In this document: in pieces, positions 24,575 through 33,939 of the stretch | Layout: every line of letters starts with the position of its first letter | Numbering within the stretch: position 1 is the first letter of the stretch | From: Piscinibacter gummiphilus | Lineage (GTDB): Bacteria; Pseudomonadota; Gammaproteobacteria; Burkholderiales; Burkholderiaceae_C | Direction of reading: 5' to 3' | Length of the DNA stretch: 64,000 bases | NCBI RefSeq assembly: GCF_032681285.1 | Contig: NZ_CP136336.1 | Span: 4,265,001-4,329,000, forward strand | Notes under the pieces: model-generated | The model's database searches: none | What the model saw: the letters and a program-made list of their open reading frames with translations, nothing else | What the model was told of the DNA's origin: nothing | Translations under genes and position numbers: made by a program

Positions 24575-25175
24575 GCGCCCCCATCCACACGCTCGCCAGC
24601 GCGGCCTGTCGCTGATCGAGCTGGTGGTCGCCATCATGATCATCAGCGTGTCGGTCGCGGGTGTGCTGATGGTCTACAACAACAGCGTGCGCAACAGCGC
24701 CGACCCGATGGTGCGCAAACAGGCGGTCGCCATCGCCGAGTCGATGCTCAACGAGGTGCTCGCGCAGCCCTTCACCTACTGCGACCCGCAGGACGCCGCC
24801 AACGAAGCCGCCACACCGCCGGGCAGCACCGCCGGCTGCACCGGCGGCGCGAGCGGCTCGCAAGACAAGGGCGGCGGCACGCTCGGCCCGCAACCGGCCA
24901 CCGAAGGCCGCTTCAACGCGACCAACCCGTTCGACAACGTGGCCGACTACCACGGCTACGGCACGAGCGGCGTCATCTACGGCATGGACGACGGCAGCAA
25001 CCGCATCGTCGCGCTCGACGGCTACTCGGTGTCGGTGAGCGTCACGCGCGCCGGTGCGGGCTTCGGCCTCGCGGCCGATGCGGCCTTGCGGGTCGACGTG
25101 CAGGTCACCGGCAAGGGCGAGACGATCACGCTCACCGGCTACCGCTTCCGCTACGCGCCCAACAGCATCGGCTGA
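24528..25175 (+). CDS. mshD: MshD-like minor pilin
   Basis: A 215-residue prepilin with an unusually long, Pro-rich leader (26 residues) ending QRG, then LSLIELVVAIMIISVSVAGVLMV. No other start codon lies between the ATG at 24528 and the cleavage site, so the overlap with mshC appears real. The mature part has two Cys (TYCDP, AGCTGG) and a Gly/Ser-rich loop. The mshD label is based on order and N-terminal features. Confidence 0.7.
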   Translation: MPRPSPSSPKPASCAERPHPHARQRGLSLIELVVAIMIISVSVAGVLMVYNNSVRNSADPMVRKQAVAIAESMLNEVLAQPFTYCDPQDAANEAATPPGSTAGCTGGASGSQDKGGGTLGPQPATEGRFNATNPFDNVADYHGYGTSGVIYGMDDGSNRIVALDGYSVSVSVTRAGAGFGLAADAALRVDVQVTGKGETITLTGYRFRYAPNSIG

Positions 25176-25177
25176 TC

Positions 25178-26014
25178 ATGCGGCGCACCACACCACTCCA
25201 CCACGCAAGAGGCTTCACGCTGCTCGAAGCGGTGCTGGTCATCATGCTGACGGGCATCGTCGGCGTGATGGTGTCGACCTTCGTGCGCCAGCCGATCGAT
25301 GCATACGTCGACCTCGGCCGCCGCGCCGAGCTCACCGATGCGGCCGACCTCGCCCTGCGCCGCATGGCCCGCGAGCTGCGCACTGCTCTGCCCAACAGCG
25401 TGCGCGTGGATGCGAGCGGCACCTACATCGAATTCCTGCCGGTGCGCTCGGCCGGGCGCTACCGCGCGGCGCTGAGCGCCACCAACACCGGCAACACCCT
25501 CGACTTCGGCTCCACCAGCGACAACAGCTTCGACGTGCTGGGGCCCACCGTCACCGCCGTGGCCGGCGACCAGCTGGTGGTGCACAACCTCGGCCTGCCC
25601 GGCGCCGATGCCTACGAAGGCAGCAGCCGGCGCGCGCTCACGACCTTCGGCACCGCCTTGGCCAGCCTCGGCTACACGGTGGGCGGCACGCAGTTCCCCT
25701 ACGCCTCGCCCAACCAGCGCTTCCACATCGTCGGCACGCCGGTGAGTTACGGCTGCGCGCCGGTGCCAGGCGGCGCGGGAAGCCTGCGCCGCTATGCGGG
25801 CTACGCGATCCAGAACGTGCAACCCACCTCGGCGCTCGCAAGCCAGAGCGGCGCCAACAACGCACTGCTCACCGGCTGGGTGGCCGCCTGCTCGTTCACC
25901 TACACCGCGAGCGCCACCACGCGCAACGCGGTGGTGACGCTGCGGCTCACGCTCACGAGCGGCGGCGAAAGCATCAACCTGCTGCAGCAGGTCCAGGTGG
26001 AGGGCTCGCCATGA
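25178..26014 (+). CDS. mshO: MshO-like minor pilin
   Basis: A 278-residue pseudopilin, MRRTTPLHHARG cut before FTLLEAVLVIMLTGIVGVMV. It starts 2 bases after the mshD stop. The mature part is long and beta-rich, with cysteines in YGCAPV and AACSF. In MSHA loci MshO sits between MshD and MshP, as here; it probably belongs to the pilus tip or initiation complex. Confidence 0.75.
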   Translation: MRRTTPLHHARGFTLLEAVLVIMLTGIVGVMVSTFVRQPIDAYVDLGRRAELTDAADLALRRMARELRTALPNSVRVDASGTYIEFLPVRSAGRYRAALSATNTGNTLDFGSTSDNSFDVLGPTVTAVAGDQLVVHNLGLPGADAYEGSSRRALTTFGTALASLGYTVGGTQFPYASPNQRFHIVGTPVSYGCAPVPGGAGSLRRYAGYAIQNVQPTSALASQSGANNALLTGWVAACSFTYTASATTRNAVVTLRLTLTSGGESINLLQQVQVEGSP

Positions 26015-26418
26015 CGCCGCGTCATCGCCACGGCGGCTTCGCGATGGTGTCCGCCATCTTCCTCATGGTGGTGCTGGCGCTGCTCGGCGGGCTGATGGTC
26101 TCGATGTCGAACTCGCAGCAGATCAGCGCCGTGCGCGACACCCTCGGCGCACGCGCCTACTACGCGGCACGCGCCGGCATGGAATGGGGCGCCTACCAGG
26201 CCCTCATCAACGGCAGCTGCTCGGGCTCGGCCGCTTTGCCCGGGGCCGTGGCCGCCACCGGCTTCTCGGTGCAGGTGGCTTGCAGTGCGAGCACCGGCCT
26301 CAATGAAGGCGGCGCCGACTACACCGTCTACCAGATCACTTCCACCGCCACCGCCGGCACGCTGGGCCAGCACGACCACGCCGAGCGGCAGTTGCAGGCC
26401 GTGGTGAGCAACCGATGA
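26011..26418 (+). CDS. mshP: MshP-like minor pilin/assembly protein
   Basis: A 135-residue protein whose ATG overlaps the mshO stop as ATGA. The N-terminus, RHRHGGFAMVSAIFLMVVLALLGGLMV, resembles PilX/MshP proteins: a Gly-Gly-Phe before a hydrophobic stem but no FTLIEL glutamate motif. A Cys pair (SCSGS, VACSA) is present. It is shorter than MshO and fits the usual P position before mshQ. Confidence 0.75.
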   Translation: MTPRHRHGGFAMVSAIFLMVVLALLGGLMVSMSNSQQISAVRDTLGARAYYAARAGMEWGAYQALINGSCSGSAALPGAVAATGFSVQVACSASTGLNEGGADYTVYQITSTATAGTLGQHDHAERQLQAVVSNR

Positions 26419-26434
26419 CACGCCGAGTTACGCC

Positions 26435-29128
26435 ATGCCGCTGATCCGTCACACCCTCGTGCTGCTGCTCCTGCTGAGCAGCCTGCCGGCGCTGGCCGTG
26501 AACTACACGTTCCCCGGCAACATGCCCACCGGCTGCACCGGCAGCAATGGCACCTACACCTGCCCGGGCGGCAGCCTCGCCTTCAACGACACCGTCACCA
26601 TCAACGGCGTGGTGCCCGCCACCATCACCGTCAACGGCAACCTCAACACCAGCAACGCCCGCATCAACCAGAGCGGCTCGGCCAGCAACCTCACGATCCG
26701 CGTCAACGGCACGCTCACGACCGACTACCAGGCCGTGATCAACGCCAACGTGCAGGCCACGGTGGTCAACAGCAACGACACCCAGGTCACCTTCGGCGGC
26801 AGCATCAGCACCACCACCGGCGCCATCAACCTCGGCTTTGCCAACACCGTGGGCGGCAACATCACCAGCACGAGCGGCGCCATCAGCATCGGCGGCACCA
26901 CGCAGGTGGCCGGCAACGTGAGCTGCAACTGCGCGCTGGAGCTCGAGTACGACGCCCGCATCTCCGGCAACGTCAGCGCCGCCACCCTGGTGACCAACGG
27001 CCGTGCGTTCCTGCAGGGCGGCAGCATCACCACCACGGGCAACGTCGACATCGGCTACGGCTCCACGCTGAGCGCCTCGGTCACCGCCGGCGGCAGCATC
27101 CGCCTGCGCGGCAACATCCAGGCCTCGCAATGCCTGCGCACCACCGGCTCGTCGAACCTGCGCCTCGACTGGGCCGACCGCGCCAACGGCGGCGTGTGCT
27201 GCGGCGCCCTCGGCTCGTGCACCACGAGCTGCGTGACCAACGGCAGCGGCGCGGCCATGCCTGCACTGTGCAGCGGCACGCCACCCTCCACCCCACCAGC
27301 GCGTTTCAATGCCTTCGAGACGAGCACCGCCGCCGGCGCCACCAGCGGCGTCATCCGCACCAAGGTCTCGGGCACCACATTCAGCGTGGCGGTGGTCGCG
27401 GTCAACACGGCCGGCACCGGCGTGGAGACCACTTTCACCGGCAACGTGCGCGTGGAGGTGCTCGACGCGAGCAGCACCACCGGCACGGTCAACGCCAGCA
27501 CCGGCTGCAACCCGAACTGGACGGTGGCAAGCGGCACCACGGCGGTGACGCTCAACTTCGCCGCGTCCGACGCCGGCCGCAAGAACGTGAGCCTCACGGT
27601 CGCCGAGGCGTTCCCCAACGCGCGCATCCGCGTGAGCTACCCCGACACCGGCACGGCCACCGTCACCGGCTGCAGCACCGACAACTTCGCGATCCGGCCG
27701 GCGAGCTTCACGAGCTTCGCCGTCACCGATGCGACGAGCAGCACCGCGGGCACCGCCCGATCGCTCACGAGCACCGTCTCGCCGCGCAGCACCGACCTCA
27801 CTGGCAACTTCGTGCACAAGGCGGGCCAGCCGTTCACCGTGCGCGCCACCGCGGTCAACGGCACCGGCACCACCACCGCGCTCTACAGCGGCACGGCCGT
27901 CGGCACAGCAACCGCCTGCAGCACCCCGAGTTCCGCTTGCGGCGGGGTGCTCGGCACGCCGAACGTCAGCGCCAGCACGCTCACGCCGAGCACCGGCGTC
28001 GTCATCACCCACTCGGCCACGTACTCGGAAGCCGGTGCCTTCAACCTGCAACTGGTCGACAGCAGCTTCGCCAACGTCGATGCGACCGACGGCTCGACTG
28101 CCGCGGAACGCAACATCACCTCGGGCACGCTGACGGTCGGCCGCTTTGTGCCCGATCACTTCGACGTGGTGGCGCTGGTCACGCCGGTGCTGCGCACCTT
28201 CGACAGCAGCAGCTGCACCACGCGCAGCTTCACCTACCTCGGCCAGCCCTTCGGCTACGCCACCACGCCGCAGGCGAGCGTGCTCGCACGCAACGCCGCC
28301 GGCTCGACCACCGTCAACTACCCCAACGCCAAGCTGGCCGCGCTGAGCGTGAGCCAGGGCTACACCCCCACGGTGTCGGCCACGCCGGGCCTCGACAGCA
28401 GCGCGGCCACCCTGCCCTCGCTCACGGCCAGTGGCAGCGGCATTGGCCTGCTGGCGGCGCAGTCGTCGGACCGGCTGACCATGGTGCGCTCGGCCACCAC
28501 GCCGGTCGCGCCGTTTGCCGCCAGCATCGCGCTCACCTGGAGCGTGAGCGATGGCAGCGAAGCGGCCGTGACCGGCAACGGCAGCATCACGACCACCACG
28601 CCACTGGTGTACTCGAGCATCTCCTTCGACGCCGGCAATGAGTTCCGCTATGGGCAGCTGCGGCTCGGGAGCGCCTATGGCAACGAGCTTCTGTCGCTGG
28701 CCGTGCCGGTCGAGACGCAGCACTGGAACGGCACGAGCTTCGTCACCAATGCGGCTGACCAGTGCACCGCACTGCCCACGAGCAGCCTGTCGCTCGCCAA
28801 CTTCCGCGGCAGCCTCGCCGCCTGCGAAACGGCGCCGACGGCCAGCAGCGCGAGCTTCAGCAGCGGCCGCGCGGTGATGCGGCTCGCCGCACCCGGCAAC
28901 GGCAACAAGGGCAGCGTCGACGGCACCATCCAGCTCGGCGCCACCATCACGGCCGGCGCGGTGCGTTGCAGCGCGGTCGGTGCCGCCACCTCCGCCGCCG
29001 TGCCGGCCAACCTGCCCTGGCTGCAGAGCAAGGCCCCCGGCGGCACCACCTACGACCAGAACCCGAGCGCCCGCTTCAGCTTCGGCCAGTACAAGTCACC
29101 GCTGATCCAGCTGCGCGAGATGTACTGA
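26435..29128 (+). CDS. mshQ: MshQ-like adhesin (DUF6701)
   Basis: An 897-residue exported protein, last of the MSHA-type cluster. Signal peptide: MPLIRHTLVLLLLLSSLPALA. Residues 25-270 are Thr/Gly/Asn-rich with a recurring GxI-x-x-x-T-x-G-x-I pattern, suggesting a parallel beta-helix, followed by a Cys cluster (VCCGALGSCTTSC). The rest, up to the C-terminal FGQYKSPLIQLREMY, matches the DUF6701 region found in MshQ. It is probably the tip or surface adhesin. The stop lies 13 bases before a convergent gene. Confidence 0.8.
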   Translation: MPLIRHTLVLLLLLSSLPALAVNYTFPGNMPTGCTGSNGTYTCPGGSLAFNDTVTINGVVPATITVNGNLNTSNARINQSGSASNLTIRVNGTLTTDYQAVINANVQATVVNSNDTQVTFGGSISTTTGAINLGFANTVGGNITSTSGAISIGGTTQVAGNVSCNCALELEYDARISGNVSAATLVTNGRAFLQGGSITTTGNVDIGYGSTLSASVTAGGSIRLRGNIQASQCLRTTGSSNLRLDWADRANGGVCCGALGSCTTSCVTNGSGAAMPALCSGTPPSTPPARFNAFETSTAAGATSGVIRTKVSGTTFSVAVVAVNTAGTGVETTFTGNVRVEVLDASSTTGTVNASTGCNPNWTVASGTTAVTLNFAASDAGRKNVSLTVAEAFPNARIRVSYPDTGTATVTGCSTDNFAIRPASFTSFAVTDATSSTAGTARSLTSTVSPRSTDLTGNFVHKAGQPFTVRATAVNGTGTTTALYSGTAVGTATACSTPSSACGGVLGTPNVSASTLTPSTGVVITHSATYSEAGAFNLQLVDSSFANVDATDGSTAAERNITSGTLTVGRFVPDHFDVVALVTPVLRTFDSSSCTTRSFTYLGQPFGYATTPQASVLARNAAGSTTVNYPNAKLAALSVSQGYTPTVSATPGLDSSAATLPSLTASGSGIGLLAAQSSDRLTMVRSATTPVAPFAASIALTWSVSDGSEAAVTGNGSITTTTPLVYSSISFDAGNEFRYGQLRLGSAYGNELLSLAVPVETQHWNGTSFVTNAADQCTALPTSSLSLANFRGSLAACETAPTASSASFSSGRAVMRLAAPGNGNKGSVDGTIQLGATITAGAVRCSAVGAATSAAVPANLPWLQSKAPGGTTYDQNPSARFSFGQYKSPLIQLREMY

Positions 29129-29141
29129 CGCCGAGCGCCGC

Positions 29142-29981
29142 TCAGTGCGGCCGCAACTCCACGCACAAGGGCGAGGGGATGGGGTCGATGAAGATCTCGT
29201 CGCCGTTGAAAGCACGCTGCGGCGCAAACCCATAGTGCACCTTCCACATCTTCGAGAAATGCGCCAGGTCGGCAAAGCCGGCCATCGCCGCCACCTCGGT
29301 GAGGCTCACGCCGCGCTTCAGGTACGCGGCGGCGAGCTGCAGGCGCAACGTGCGCTCGTACTGGCGAAGGGTGATGCCCACCTCTCGGTGGAAGAGGTGG
29401 ACGAGCCACGACTCCGACAGCCCCACCGCTGCCGCCAGCTCCGCGGTCGGCAAGCCGAGGTCTTGCCGCAGCAGCCGCATCACCTCGCGCACGCGCTCAT
29501 CGGTCGGCCTGACCGCCGGGGTGCGGTCGATCGCGAGCTCGGCCAGCCAGGTGTAGAGCTCGTCGGCCTGCGCGTGCGACAAGCTGCCCTCGCCAAACGC
29601 CCTGAGCGCCCGCAGGGCCACCTTGAAGTGCCCAGCCGGCCAGGCCTGTGCGCTGAAGCCAGCCCGCGCGAGCCGGCTGAAATGGCGGTGGGTGGCTCCG
29701 ATGTCGATGCAGGCCACGGGCCCCATACCGCCGACGACCCGGTTGCGCACGCCCGGGCGCAGCACGGCCGCCCGCGCGGCCAGCCTCGCATGGGGCAGGT
29801 GGATCTCGAAGTCTTCGTCGGTCAGCGCGAGGTAGAGCACCACCGACTGCCGCTGGGTCGTCACCTCGTCGATGGTGCCGGCGTAGAGGAAGCCGTCGCG
29901 CACCACATGCAGGCGGCGGCCGTGCAAGCACGCAGCAGACAGGGCGGCGGGCTGGGCAGAACTCATCAATTGAGGGTTCAT
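29142..29981 (-). CDS. AraC-family transcriptional regulator
   Basis: A 279-residue regulator. The C-terminal 100 residues carry two helix-turn-helix motifs: LPTAELAAAVGLSESWLVHLF and the second around SLTEVAAMAGFADLAHFSKMW. The N-terminal domain is cupin-like but unrecognised. I took the start as MNPQLMSSA; the upstream ATG at 30017 would add 12 poorly fitting residues. It lies last after DUF429 and two EamA genes on the same strand, with an 89-base gap that may have its own promoter. The target genes are unknown. Confidence 0.85.
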   Translation of the reverse strand: MNPQLMSSAQPAALSAACLHGRRLHVVRDGFLYAGTIDEVTTQRQSVVLYLALTDEDFEIHLPHARLAARAAVLRPGVRNRVVGGMGPVACIDIGATHRHFSRLARAGFSAQAWPAGHFKVALRALRAFGEGSLSHAQADELYTWLAELAIDRTPAVRPTDERVREVMRLLRQDLGLPTAELAAAVGLSESWLVHLFHREVGITLRQYERTLRLQLAAAYLKRGVSLTEVAAMAGFADLAHFSKMWKVHYGFAPQRAFNGDEIFIDPIPSPLCVELRPH

Positions 29982-30070
29982 CGTCGGAGGGATCCGTTCG
30001 CAACAGACACCGATCATTCGAGGGCTCGGGCCGAGCCGCTTGTATGAAATCGCTGCTCAGTCCCCGGGAA

Positions 30071-30910
30071 TTACCCTCGCGCCCCAGGGCCTGTCGACAC
30101 GGCGGTGACGACCCAGCCCTCCAGCGGGTCAGCATCGGCCGGCATGCCGTGGCCGGGCTGCGTGCTCGCCCACGCGGCCTGCATGAGGCACAGCACCGCG
30201 TCGAGCGCGTCGCCCGAGGCATCGGCCACCAGCGCGTCGCGCTGCGCGTGCGACAGGCGCAAGCGCACACCGAGCCGGCTGCGGCCTTGCTCCAGCGCTT
30301 CGACCAGGTCCTTGCGGGCGATGAGCCGATCGGGGGTCTGCTTGGCCTTGTCGTCGCTCTTGTACGAGCGCCGCGCGATCAGCTCGCGGGCGAGCAAGCC
30401 CGGGTAGCCCTCGACGGCCACCCGAAGCGGGTCGCCCGCATGCAGGCCCGGCAGGTGAACCCCGGCGTCGAGCAGCAGCGGCACCCCCGCATGCATCATG
30501 TAGGCGACGGGCGGGTTGACCCACTTCATCGACGGCGACGATCCGGCCGGCACGTCGCAAGCGCGATGCGCGAACTTGGCGCCGGCCGGCCTGGCATCGC
30601 AGAAGGCGGCGAAGGTGTCGCGGATCTCCTCGCGCGACAGCGAGGTGTAGTGCTGCATCAGGGGCCGCCACTCGGCCGGCCAGCCGAGCGCCTGCACCAG
30701 CTCGCGTGGCAGGCCGAAGGGGAAGTCGCACGCGGCCAGCCACGGCCCGGGCGTGTGCAGCCACTGCGAGAGCGCCTCGAAGCGCTCGTGCAGGTCGAGG
30801 CGGGTGAGTCTCACCACACCGTGTTGCAGTTCGCCGAGCGCCACCGTGACGGGCTTGCGCTTCGTCGGGCGGCTGGTGAAGTCGATGCCGGCGAGTTGCA
30901 TGGTGGTCAT
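30071..30910 (-). CDS. DUF429-domain protein
   Basis: A 279-residue protein, MTTMQLAGIDFTSRPTKRKP at the start, with the DUF429 features G-I-D-F-T-S and A-C-D-F-P-F-G. The fold is predicted as RNase-H-like in the family, but no biochemical role is established. The ATG overlaps the upstream transporter stop (ATGA); a second ATG three codons later is possible. Cotranscription with two transporters is likely. Confidence 0.75.
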   Translation of the reverse strand: MTTMQLAGIDFTSRPTKRKPVTVALGELQHGVVRLTRLDLHERFEALSQWLHTPGPWLAACDFPFGLPRELVQALGWPAEWRPLMQHYTSLSREEIRDTFAAFCDARPAGAKFAHRACDVPAGSSPSMKWVNPPVAYMMHAGVPLLLDAGVHLPGLHAGDPLRVAVEGYPGLLARELIARRSYKSDDKAKQTPDRLIARKDLVEALEQGRSRLGVRLRLSHAQRDALVADASGDALDAVLCLMQAAWASTQPGHGMPADADPLEGWVVTAVSTGPGARG

Positions 30911-31788
30911 CCCAGGGCGAGGCCGGCCACACCCAGGCCGATGCACAGCGCCCCGGCGATGCGCAGGCCGCGGTCGCTTTCGCCGAGCAGCTTGCCGCCG
31001 AGCAGCGCCGCGAACAGCATCGACATCTCGCGTGCCGGCGCCACGTGCGACACCGGCGCCATCTGCACCGCATACAGCACGAGCAGGTAGGCGAGCGGTG
31101 CCATCACCGCGATCAGCAGCGCATGCCGCCATTGCGCGCGGGCCGCCTCGACGAACGCCGCCCGGTCGTGCAGCGCCGCGGGCATGTGCATCGGCAGCCG
31201 CACCACGTTGCAGAGAAAGATGAACAGCACCGGCTGGATCGCCAGCACCTTGATCGCGTAGCCGTCGACGAGGGTGTAGGCGGCGATGCACAGCCCGGTG
31301 GCCGCGCCCCAGCCCACGCCGGCGAAGACGCGGCGGCGTTGCGCGGCATCGTGCGCCTTCGTCCACACCGACGTGCCACCCGCCACGAGGAAGATGCCGC
31401 CGATCACCAACAGCAGGCCGACGGCGCCGAGCCAGCCCATCGATTCGTCGAGCAGCACGAGCGCGCCGAGCGACGCGAGCAACGGGCCGGTGCCGCGCGC
31501 CACCGGGTAGACGACCGTGAGGTCGCTGCGCGCATACCCGCGCAGCAGAGTGTGGAAGTAGACGAGGTTTGCCACCGCACTGGCCACGACCGCGGCCCAC
31601 TCGGCCACGCCCCAGTGCGGCACGGCCTCCCAGCCCACCCACAGCCCGAGCGGCGACCACAGCAGCACCTGGAACGCGGTGAGCAGCAGCGAGAAGCGTG
31701 CATCGCCGCCCGCCTTCTTCGCCACCACGTTCCACAGCGCATGCAGCAGCGCCGCGGCGATCACCAGGGCAAGGGCCGTCAACGACAT
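30907..31788 (-). CDS. EamA/DMT-superfamily transporter, copy 1
   Basis: A 293-residue drug/metabolite transporter with about ten membrane segments in two EamA halves. Shared landmarks with the next gene include LLHALWNVVAKKAGGD near the N-terminus, DLTVVYPVARGT (about 90-101) and GLGVAGLALG at the end. The substrate is unknown. It starts 6 bases after copy 2 ends and overlaps DUF429 by 4 bases. Confidence 0.85.
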   Translation of the reverse strand: MSLTALALVIAAALLHALWNVVAKKAGGDARFSLLLTAFQVLLWSPLGLWVGWEAVPHWGVAEWAAVVASAVANLVYFHTLLRGYARSDLTVVYPVARGTGPLLASLGALVLLDESMGWLGAVGLLLVIGGIFLVAGGTSVWTKAHDAAQRRRVFAGVGWGAATGLCIAAYTLVDGYAIKVLAIQPVLFIFLCNVVRLPMHMPAALHDRAAFVEAARAQWRHALLIAVMAPLAYLLVLYAVQMAPVSHVAPAREMSMLFAALLGGKLLGESDRGLRIAGALCIGLGVAGLALG

Positions 31789-31794
31789 CGCAGC

Positions 31795-32676
31795 TCAGCC
31801 CAGCGCCAGCCCGGCCACGCCGAGCCCGATGCACACGGCCCCGACGATGCGCAGACCCCGGTCGCCCTCGCCGAGCAGCCGCCCGCCCAGGAGCGCGGCG
31901 AAGAGCATCGACACCTCGCGCGCCGGCGCCACGTGCGACAGCGGTGCCAGCGTCACCGCATAGAGCACCAGCACATAGGCCAGCGGGCTGATGGTGGCCA
32001 CCACGAGCGCGTGTTTCCATTGCGCGCGCCACGCCTCCTTCACCGCCGCGGGGTTGCGCAGCGCCATCGGCAGCATGAAGGGAATGCGCGCGAAGTTGCC
32101 GAAGTAGTCGATGAGGATGGGCGAGATCAGCCACACCTTCACCGCGTAACCGTCGATCAGCGTGTAGCCCGAGATCAGCAGGCCGGTGGCACCGCCCCAG
32201 CGCAGGCCCGCCAGCACCCGCGCGCGCTGCGCCGGGTCGTGCGCCTTGGCCCAGAGGCCGGGCCCACCGGCGATGAGGAAGACGCCGCCGGTCACGGCGA
32301 GCACGCCGACCACGCCGAGCGCACTCAGCGATTCACCGAGCAGCAGCACCGCCCCGAGCGAGGCCACGAGCGGTGCGGTGCCGCGCGCCACCGGATAGAC
32401 CACGGTGAGATCGCTGGCCGCATAACCCCGCAGCAGCACATGGAAGTAGACAAGGTGCGTGACCCCACTGGCCACGATGAGCGCCCACTCGGGGAAGCCC
32501 CAGCGCGGCACGGCGTCCCAGCCGGCCCACAGCCCGACCGGCGCCCACACCACCACGATGAAGCAGGCGACGATGAGGGCGAAGCGGCCGTCGCCTCCGG
32601 CCTTCTTGGCCACCACGTTCCACAGTGCGTGCAGCAGCGCGGCAACAAGGACGAGGGCAAGCGCGGAGGCGGACAT
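31795..32676 (-). CDS. EamA/DMT-superfamily transporter, copy 2
   Basis: A 293-residue paralogue of the adjacent transporter: the two proteins have the same length and align end to end without gaps, with more than half of the residues the same by eye. It is the first gene of the transporter-DUF429 unit. The most different stretch is the central segment around YFGNFARIPF versus FLCNVVRLPM, which could change substrate or partner. The pair may work as a heterodimer, but single-chain function is the usual state in this family. Confidence 0.85.
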   Translation of the reverse strand: MSASALALVLVAALLHALWNVVAKKAGGDGRFALIVACFIVVVWAPVGLWAGWDAVPRWGFPEWALIVASGVTHLVYFHVLLRGYAASDLTVVYPVARGTAPLVASLGAVLLLGESLSALGVVGVLAVTGGVFLIAGGPGLWAKAHDPAQRARVLAGLRWGGATGLLISGYTLIDGYAVKVWLISPILIDYFGNFARIPFMLPMALRNPAAVKEAWRAQWKHALVVATISPLAYVLVLYAVTLAPLSHVAPAREVSMLFAALLGGRLLGEGDRGLRIVGAVCIGLGVAGLALG

Positions 32677-32706
32677 GAAGCACGGGATTGTGCCCGTGCC
32701 CCGCCC

Positions 32707-32919
32707 TCACGCGCAGTGAGGGTGCGCAGCCGATGAGGCACTGGAACGCGACGGTCGGCCTGCGCGCCACCACCGCAACGGCACACGGACCGCCCGCACG
32801 ACGGCGCGACGCAGGCCGAGCCAGGCGGCGTCGAGCGTCTCGTCGCGCAGGGCATGGGCGCGGTTCACGGCGGCGAGCTGAAGAAGGTGGCGGTCGAAGC
32901 GGCGATCGAGGGTCGGCAT
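32707..32919 (-). CDS. Small Arg-rich hypothetical protein (70 aa)
   Basis: A 70-residue frame, MPTLDRRFDRHLLQLAAVN at the start, with GGGAGA 7 bases before the ATG. It is strongly basic, with an amphipathic Arg/Leu helix pattern and an RWWRAGR motif. It is divergent from the LysR gene and 30 bases before the EamA copy-2 start. No family is recognised, so it could be a chance frame, but the ribosome-binding site argues for translation. Confidence 0.45.
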   Translation of the reverse strand: MPTLDRRFDRHLLQLAAVNRAHALRDETLDAAWLGLRRAVVRAVRVPLRWWRAGRPSRSSASSAAHPHCA

Positions 32920-33033
32920 GGCAGGTCTCCCAGATGTGAAACGACTCTAGGCAGACGGCCGCTTCGGCGACAGGCCACGCGGCGGAAATCCGTCTTGCAG
33001 CGGCTGCAACACCAGCGCCCCTACCATCGCCGC

Positions 33034-33930
33034 ATGGACGGCCTGACCTTCGACGACCTGAAGCTCTTCGCCCGCGTGGCCTCGCTCGGCACGCTCTCGG
33101 CCGTGGCACGCGAGCGCGACGTGCCGGTGAGCCAGGTCTCGCGCACCGTGGCGCGCATCGAGAAGACGACCGGCGTGAAGCTGATGCACCGCTCGACGCA
33201 TGCGCTCGCGCTCACGCCCGAAGGCGAGACCTTTCTCGACTACTGCCACCGCATCACCGGCTCGCTCGACGAACTCGAAGGTGAGTTCAGCGCCAAGTCG
33301 CGCGAAGCGAGCGGCCTGGTGCGTGTGGCGGCGAGCACGGTGATGGCGCAATACCGCGTGCTGCCGAGCCTGCCGGGCCTGCATGCGCGCCACCCGCGGG
33401 TGCAGGTGGAACTGGAGGTGAGCGACCGGCTCGCCGACATCACGCGCGACGGCATCGACATCGCCCTGCGCACCACCAGCGGCACGCTGCCCGAGACGGT
33501 GGTCGCACGCCAGCTCGGCAGCCACGGCCGCGCGCTCTACGCCACGCCGGCCTACCTCGCCGAGGCCGGCATGCCGCAGCACCCCGACGAGCTGGCGCAG
33601 CACAAGCTCATCACCAACTCCGCCGCCACCAACCTCAACCTCTGGCCCTTCATCGTCGACGGCCAGGCGATGAACCTGCCGGCACGCGGCTTCTGGCGCG
33701 CCAACGACACGGCGGTGGCCGCCAACCTGGTGCTGATGGGCCTCGGCATCGGCCGGCTCTCGACCATCGCGGCCGAGCCGCTGGTGAAGGAGGGCCGCCT
33801 CGTGCCGGTGATGCCGGAGCTCGTGGACCGGCAGCCCAGCCCCGTCTATGCCGTGACCGCCGGCACGCGGCACCGGCTGCCCAAAATCAAGGCCTGCATC
33901 GATTACTGGGTGGAGTGGTTCGCGAGCTGA
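33034..33930 (+). CDS. LysR-family transcriptional regulator
   Basis: A 298-residue LysR protein: helix-turn-helix in residues 1-60 (LKLFARVASLGTLSAVARER, VSQVSRTVARIEKTTGVKL) and a ligand-binding domain from about 90. Effector unknown. The ATG at 33034 fits the LysR start; a longer frame upstream would overlap the divergent gene. It is divergent from the 70-residue frame and the transporter unit, which may be its targets. Confidence 0.88.
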   Translation: MDGLTFDDLKLFARVASLGTLSAVARERDVPVSQVSRTVARIEKTTGVKLMHRSTHALALTPEGETFLDYCHRITGSLDELEGEFSAKSREASGLVRVAASTVMAQYRVLPSLPGLHARHPRVQVELEVSDRLADITRDGIDIALRTTSGTLPETVVARQLGSHGRALYATPAYLAEAGMPQHPDELAQHKLITNSAATNLNLWPFIVDGQAMNLPARGFWRANDTAVAANLVLMGLGIGRLSTIAAEPLVKEGRLVPVMPELVDRQPSPVYAVTAGTRHRLPKIKACIDYWVEWFAS

Positions 33931-33939
33931 GCCGCTCGT

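Noticed and set aside
26336..28723. Long minus-strand open frame antisense to mshQ
   Set aside because: Shadow of the signal-peptide-bearing mshQ gene.
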